Assembly: GCA_028641055.1 (NCBI GenBank)
Contig: CM054059.1
Span: 111,302,263 to 111,366,262 of the forward strand
Length of the DNA stretch: 64,000 bases
Direction: 5' to 3'
From: Alopecurus myosuroides
Taxonomy: Eukaryota > Streptophyta > Magnoliopsida > Poales > Poaceae
Shown here: piece after piece, positions 58,536 to 64,000 of the stretch
Numbering within the stretch: the first letter of the stretch is position 1
Layout of the letters: every line of letters begins with the position of its first letter
The notes under the pieces: model-generated
Told to the model about the DNA's origin: nothing
What the model saw: the letters and a program-made list of their open reading frames with translations, nothing else
Databases searched by the model: none
Program-made: the position numbers and the translations under genes

Positions 58536-61500
58536 TGTAACATCCCAAGTCTGAAAAATAGCCTTTAGAATGTTTTGCTCTCTGTTATTTTATGTTTTGC
58601 ATCATGGCATCATGTTGATTGCAATTGTTTTGCTTGTTTTCCATTTGTTTTCCAACTGGTTTCATTTGTTTTCCTTTGTTTTCTATTTGAATTTCAAACC
58701 AAAATTCAAACCTTTTGTTTCATCCTTGTGATGTTACAATTTCCAAAATGATATTTCAAATAAAACAATTGTTTGTTTCCATTAAAGTTATGATTCCAAA
58801 CTATTATTTTGTTTCTATCAAAAAATTCATTTAATATCAAACACTTTTCAAATTCAATTATGATTTTCTTCCAAACAACAACCCTTTTGAAAGTTATGAA
58901 AATTGCAAAACAAATCACTCCATTGTTTCCATCAAACCATAAGGTTCAAATAAAACTCCCATTTATTTCCATGAAATAATAAAAAGCTCAACTCTTATTT
59001 GTTATTTGATAATCCACTTAATATAATTTGCATTCAAACAATTCCAATCTTTTTGTTCCATTTAAACACTAATGTGCACCCTAGTTAAAATCTTGTTTTC
59101 TATAATGCACTTAATAATAAAAATTCATCCAAATTTGATTTAAAGTACAAACAGCACCATTTTCAGATTGTGAAAAACACCAAAACAAATGTGCTCATTT
59201 GTTTCCAAATAAACTCATTTGATCACCCTATTTTAAAATATTGTCTCATTAACCAATTAATCATAAAATTCAATCAAATACCCTGCAAGTTCAAACAGCA
59301 CCAAATTCCAAGTCATGAAAACTACCAAACCATTCTAATATTTTAATCCAATTAATAATAGGGTTCACCCTATTAAACTTGTTGTTTTCAAATATTAATC
59401 AATTAATTTGCAAATTATTCCAATTCAAACCAATGTGCAAAAACAGCAAATAAATTTGAATTTCAAAAACTTAAGTGGCCAAGTGGTAGATGTTGGAATA
59501 ACAAACCCACATGATTTTTTCCAAATTTTTATCAAATCAAAAACCTATCTTTTGCTTCCATTTTCTAATTGCTACAAAAAAAAATTGGAACAAATAATTA
59601 AAAGGGAGAGAAGAGAGGCAGCCCACCCCTTTTTCCTTTTTCCCCCAAGCCCACTTTCCACTTCCAGCCCGATACCCCTTCTCCCCCTTGTCGTCTTCCT
59701 CCTCCATCTGTACGAACCCACCTCCTCCACACGATCTCTCCCTCCCCTCTCTGATGGCTAGCCGTACCAATGCTCCTCCCACCATAAAACGCCCCCTCTG
59801 CCTCACCTAAGCCCCTAACCCTAGCCTAGCGCCGCCATCCTCTTCCTCCCTCATCTTCTCCATCTCCCTGCAATCTCCTCTGCTCTGTAATCTCTGAAAC
59901 CCACCCGAAATACCTCCTCCTCCTCCATTGATCGCCGGAGATCCGGCCACCCTCCGGCCGTTTTAGACGTGGGAATGGAACCCCTAGGGCTCCATGTCCC
60001 TCCTCCACCCCTCGGCTTGGGCCGAGGAGCCCCGGAGCTCCGCCGCCGTCCGTGGTCTCGCCGGCCGCTGCACTGCCTCCTCCGCCTGTTGTCCGCCTCG
60101 ACTGCCTCCCTGTCCGCTCGAAAGGTGAGCGCCCACCTCTTTCCGCTCGCTCCCCTCCTCTCCGTCTTGAACCGCTCCCCTCACAGCACCCCACGCCCCC
60201 ACGCCGCAGCACGCCCCCACGGCCCTCCTCTCCGGCGAGAGCAGCAGCCATCGCAGCCATGTCCCTGTCGACCACCCCCCTGTTGGTTCAGTTACGTGAA
60301 AAAAAATTCAGTTACAGCCGCACCACACATTATTCCCCCGAGTGCCCCCCTCCTATCACAAGTTTAGCAACACCCCACTGGTTATGTCCCCTTTGCGCGC
60401 CCAGGAGGTGGGGGGTTCGATTCCCCCCTCCCACAGTAAACCCAAAACATTTTTTTGCATTGTTTTGATACTTAAAACTTCCAGGAAATCACAAATAGGC
60501 CCTTGCCAGTTAATTCTAGCCCCTGGAAGATATTTTCCAAGTCCCTAATAAGTTAAAAAATGGCAGATTTACCCCAAATCTTGTAAATTGCATAAGAAAA
60601 TCATTTTAACTCCAAATTCAACATTTTTAATATGTTTTCTGTACCAAATTAAATGCTCTATCCAAATATAAAATTTGTTTACTGTTTTGAATATTTTAAA
60701 TTGGTGCAATATTTGAAAACTTGTCAAATTCACTTAAACTTGCAAAATTCATAACTTGGGCATAAAAATTCCAAATTCCACAAACTAAATATGTTTTCCA
60801 ATCAACTTTTCATGTACTTTCCAAATATAAATTTTGTTTGCTGTTTTGAATAATTTAAATTGCTGAAAACAACTGTTTCCTAATTATTGCATTTAAAATT
60901 GCCAAAATAATAACTTGCTCATTTTAAATCCAATTTCCACAAATGAAATATGTTTTCCATGCAAAATTAAACCCTCTTTCCTAATATAATTTGTTTTTCA
61001 TGTTTTGAATAATTAAAATTGGTTAAATGATTTAAACCTTGTTTAAATCATTTAATAATGCTAAAATTATAACTTGATCAAAACAAATTCTTTTGGGACA
61101 TATAAAATATGTTTTCAAACCATAAAAGCATAACATTTTCAAATATGAACTTCACTCAATGTTTTGCACAAATAAAAAATTCAAATAAGTTCATGTTTGA
61201 ATTAAATTCCTTTACTTCTTGCTTAAACTTGTTTAATTCCTAAATAATTTATTTGAAATCCTTTTTCAATAAGTGAAACATGTAATCCACCTAAAATTTG
61301 GTGTTCTCTTCAAATATAAACTTTGTTATCTGTTTTGAACAATTTAACTTGATGAAAACAACAAATGCTTGTGTGACACCTTTAAGTAACCAAAATTCCA
61401 TAACCTGATAAATGAATTTCTAAACTTGGTAAACCTTATTTCCAATTGCTTATATTGTTGTTATTTTGTTGTTTTCCTCATCCATGCATCATGCTAATCC

Positions 61501-63566
61501 ACTTTCATATAATGATTAGTTGTAAAACAATTAATTCAACCATAATTCATGGGCTTTCCATATGCAATCCAATTGCATATGGGTCCATTTAATCATGTTG
61601 ATATCTTGTCAACTAGTTTATTTTGATGCATCAATTAAACCATCATGCATCATCCCATATTTGTGTATGCCATGTTATTGATTGTCTGTTATCTGCGTTG
61701 TTTGTTTGCTTCTTCTCGGATAAACGACGACGTTGAGACCTACGATACTTACGACACCCCTTCTAAGGAGTTAGCTCAGTACCAGGCTACTGGGTTTGCA
61801 GGCAAGTTATCACTCACATGAACCATTGTGTTCCTTTCAACATTGGATACCGATACTTTCCGTTGTCTATTTCTGCTAGCCTTAGTAGTAGTTGTTTCTG
61901 CTACGAACCTACCATATGAATCCCTTAACCCTGATATTGCCTCACCACCACTCCTACAACCCCATTGATTGAGCCAGTGTCTTACTAGCATGCTTAGGTT
62001 GTTTTGCTCGAGTCTGTTACCCGTTACTTTCTGTTACTATATTCCATTATGTTCTGGGGGCTCGATGTTTAATCAATCAATCATGCTAATGTTATTATCA
62101 ATAATAAATTTGATGATAAGGCACCGGCAGGAGGCCCTTTGTGGTTTTGAGGCCTGCTAGTGTCGACCCTAATAGGAAAAGGGTCTTGTCTACTGATCCA
62201 TGATGAGCGCACTACCCGCATGTGGGAAGCGAGTATGGGCGCCCCCCTCAATTTGACTCAATTCGCATCTCGTCCAAATCGCCTCATTTAGTTCAGGTTT
62301 TCCATTTGCTGCATGCATGATCTTGCGAGCCCTTGGTACCCGGGTGGAACTTTCGTAGTCGGCATATAGGGGGACACGTTCTTAGAGTGCTATGAGGGTC
62401 CATTTTCTTCTGGGCTCGATTAGCCGTGCGCCCAAGGTGCTTTGGGCTTGATGCGAAGAAGAGTTGAGTTGTGTTGAGTGCCCCGCTTGGTGGGAGGCAT
62501 CCCATCTGGCGGGTTATTCATGCGTGTACGGCCAAATTGGTGCAACCCTGCAGGGATAATCTTCTCGAGAAGCCGTGTTTTTCGCGGTTATGGATTACTT
62601 GGTGAAAGTACTGGCTAACAAGTACTCAGGACAACTTAAACCTAATGATTAACAACCTTACACCCAATGATTAACAATTTGACTAGTAATAGGCTTATTG
62701 ACACAATAATCTGAACCATCATTAATTCAACTGTGTGAGTTATCCTCGGATTGCTTCTTTGGATAAGGGGCGAGATCCAGGATGGGTTTGTTTGGAGTTA
62801 GTTGATAGGTTGGTTACGATACACGATCTTATCTCCTCTCTGGCAGCCGGAAGTGGTAGAAACTCTGTAGTTGTTTAGAGCAGCCAGTTGCAGCATCTTT
62901 TATATCCCCTTCCTTCCGTTGAACCCAAAGCATCTGTGCTTGGTGTTGACGGGTTACACTTTGGTGAACTGTGAGTCTTGCTTGCCAGTACGTTTATGTA
63001 CTGACCCCTTTGGGGCTGTGGTTTCCGCAGACCTACGTTTCCGAGGATCTACATGGTGGCTACTACGTGGAGTATGACGAGACTGCTGACGAGTAGATAG
63101 CGGACCCGGGCAGGATCCGAGACTTCGTGGATGGGCTCCGTCTGTTCGTTTCCGGCCTCTTAGGCCTATTTGGTTCTTGTCTGTACTCAGACATGTTGGA
63201 TGCTTCCGCTGTGATGTAATGATGATATGTTGGGACATGTGTCCTCTGGATGATTGTATTTGCTATCTCTGCTCTAATGAGAGCTATTTGCAACTTATTT
63301 CAATCTTTTGTGTCGTAGAGATCTATTGTGATATCACTTGTTCAAACGCCGTTGACGTACAATGTGTGTATGTTTTGAAGTACGTCAACGGAAGTATCTG
63401 GATTTCTACGGGATGGTTTGCGCAGACGATGAATAGTGAGAGAATGGTTGTCACACGTTTACGTGTTGGCCTGCTCATATTGAGATGCGGGTGCCGGTAT
63501 GCCCCGTAAGCCATTTATCTACTGTTTAACGTACTGTAAGTATCCCCTAGAAGTCCGGGTGCGACA
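58536..63566 (+). mobile_element. 3' LTR of element H
   Basis: 5,031 bp, uninterrupted. An AT-rich first kilobase, then a GC-rich promoter/leader-like zone with CT tracts (59650-60300), an AT-rich stretch (60550-61650) and a gene-like end. Long LTRs of 3-5 kb occur in the Tekay/Del group. Confidence 0.92.
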
Positions 63567-63571
63567 CTTGT

Positions 63572-64000
63572 CTAGATTGGAAAACATTTCTTATGAGCCT
63601 ATTCCTGTTAATGATAGTTTTCCTAATGAAGAGTTGGCTGCAATAAAGGTAAAATCCCAACATAGTCCATGGTATGCTGATTATGCTAACTTTATTGTTT
63701 CAAAGTATTTGCCTCCAACATTTACAGCTCAACAAAGAAGAAAATTCTTTTACGATTTGAGGCATTATTTTTGGAATGACCCACACATATATAAAGAAGG
63801 AGTAGATGGAATTATGACAAGATGTGTTCCAGATCATGAACCGCACATAAGGTTCTACAATTAGGTTTCTATTGGCATACTCTCTTTAAAGACGCACGTA
63901 ATTATTTTTATCTCGTGATGAATGTCAAAGAGTTGGTAATATTTCTAGACGTAATGAAATGCCTATAAGTTATTCTCTTGTTATTGAACCTTTTGATTGT
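63572..64000 (+). pseudogene. Integrase N-terminus of element K (continues past the window)
   Basis: After the CTTGT copy, coding continues from 44643 with SRLENISYEPIPVNDSFPNE and WYADYANFIVSKYLPP to a stop near 63862-63864. Then, in a shifted frame, come FYWHTLFKDARNYF and DECQRVGNISRRNEMP, the Cys part of the HHCC finger. This is the Athila-type integrase start; the DDE core lies outside. Confidence 0.82.

Larger units (their letters stand above)
44644..63566 (+). mobile_element. Element H: long-LTR chromovirus derivative with deleted interior
   Basis: 5' LTR 44644-57662 (expanded by an 8 kb foreign block), internal 57663-58535, 3' LTR 58536-63566 (5,031 bp). A methionine-initiator-type primer site and a polypurine tract mark the inner ends, and CTTGT duplications flank it. 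The interior is only 873 bp and holds joined scraps of gag, protease-RT linker and the integrase end. Outside the foreign block, I count close to 50 differences between the LTRs over about 5 kb (just under 1 %), many of them C/T or G/A. The insertion is fairly young. Confidence 0.92.

Noticed and set aside
1..64000. CRISPR arrays, bacterial operons, rRNA genes
   Set aside because: No direct-repeat/spacer pattern and no ribosomal sequence; all coding signals are plant retroelements.

Overview
This window is plant DNA and contains no intact host gene that I can support. It is almost entirely nested LTR retrotransposons plus a few DNA-transposon pieces. Several LTRs that begin TGATACGTC and end near GACA or ATCA, carry GGCGCGGCC-rich blocks and have a TGGCGCC primer-binding site look like the Fatima/Jeli-type families of pooid grasses. 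With a Stowaway (CTCCCTCCGT) end and a CACTA element carrying CTCGGCGAA subterminal repeats, this points to a large-genome grass, probably Pooideae. That is recognition from memory, not a database search.

Layout. 1-8345: 3' part of a decayed Ty3/gypsy chromovirus (element A, + strand: protease, RT, RNase H, integrase, chromodomain) with a 4.2 kb 3' LTR. 8346-10877: minus-strand fragment M of a non-autonomous Athila-like family. 10893-15329: plus-strand element D with its 3' LTR; M and D form a 1.2 kb-arm inverted repeat. 15330-36784: Tat-type gypsy element F on the minus strand (RT, two RNase H regions, integrase), with an antisense spliced ORF on the plus strand at its 3' end. F is split by element E (18717-35117, minus strand, 5-bp duplication ACCCC on both sides). 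E's left LTR is in turn split by element I (19861-29846, plus strand, Tat type, 477-bp LTRs differing at 3 positions). 36785-43180: minus-strand Athila-like element G (gag-protease, no pol, one LTR). 43190-43907: a minus-strand solo LTR, L. 43908-44643 and 63572-64000: the two halves of an Athila-like pol (element K), separated by element H (44644-63566, duplication CTTGT on both sides). H has LTRs of about 5 kb and an internal region of only 873 bp. Its 5' LTR carries an extra 8 kb (45349-53359) with a CACTA element, the 3' end of another Tat element (J), an LTR fragment, a Stowaway end and a gene-derived fragment.

How the parts relate. Reading the target-site duplications gives a clear order: F is older than E, E is older than I; K is older than H. 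The most interesting recurrent theme is the antisense gene of the Tat-type elements. It is seen three times (F at 15.3-16.8 kb, I at 25.0-28.95 kb, J at 47.9-49.4 kb), always opposite to the element's own gag-pol and lying between pol and the 3' LTR. It shows splice signals and, in I and J, its own TATA box and leader. Element I has lost RT, RNase H and integrase but keeps gag-protease, the antisense gene and nearly identical LTRs, so it probably moved recently using polymerase supplied by a partner element.

All exon limits, family names and identities are by eye. No alignment or search was run.
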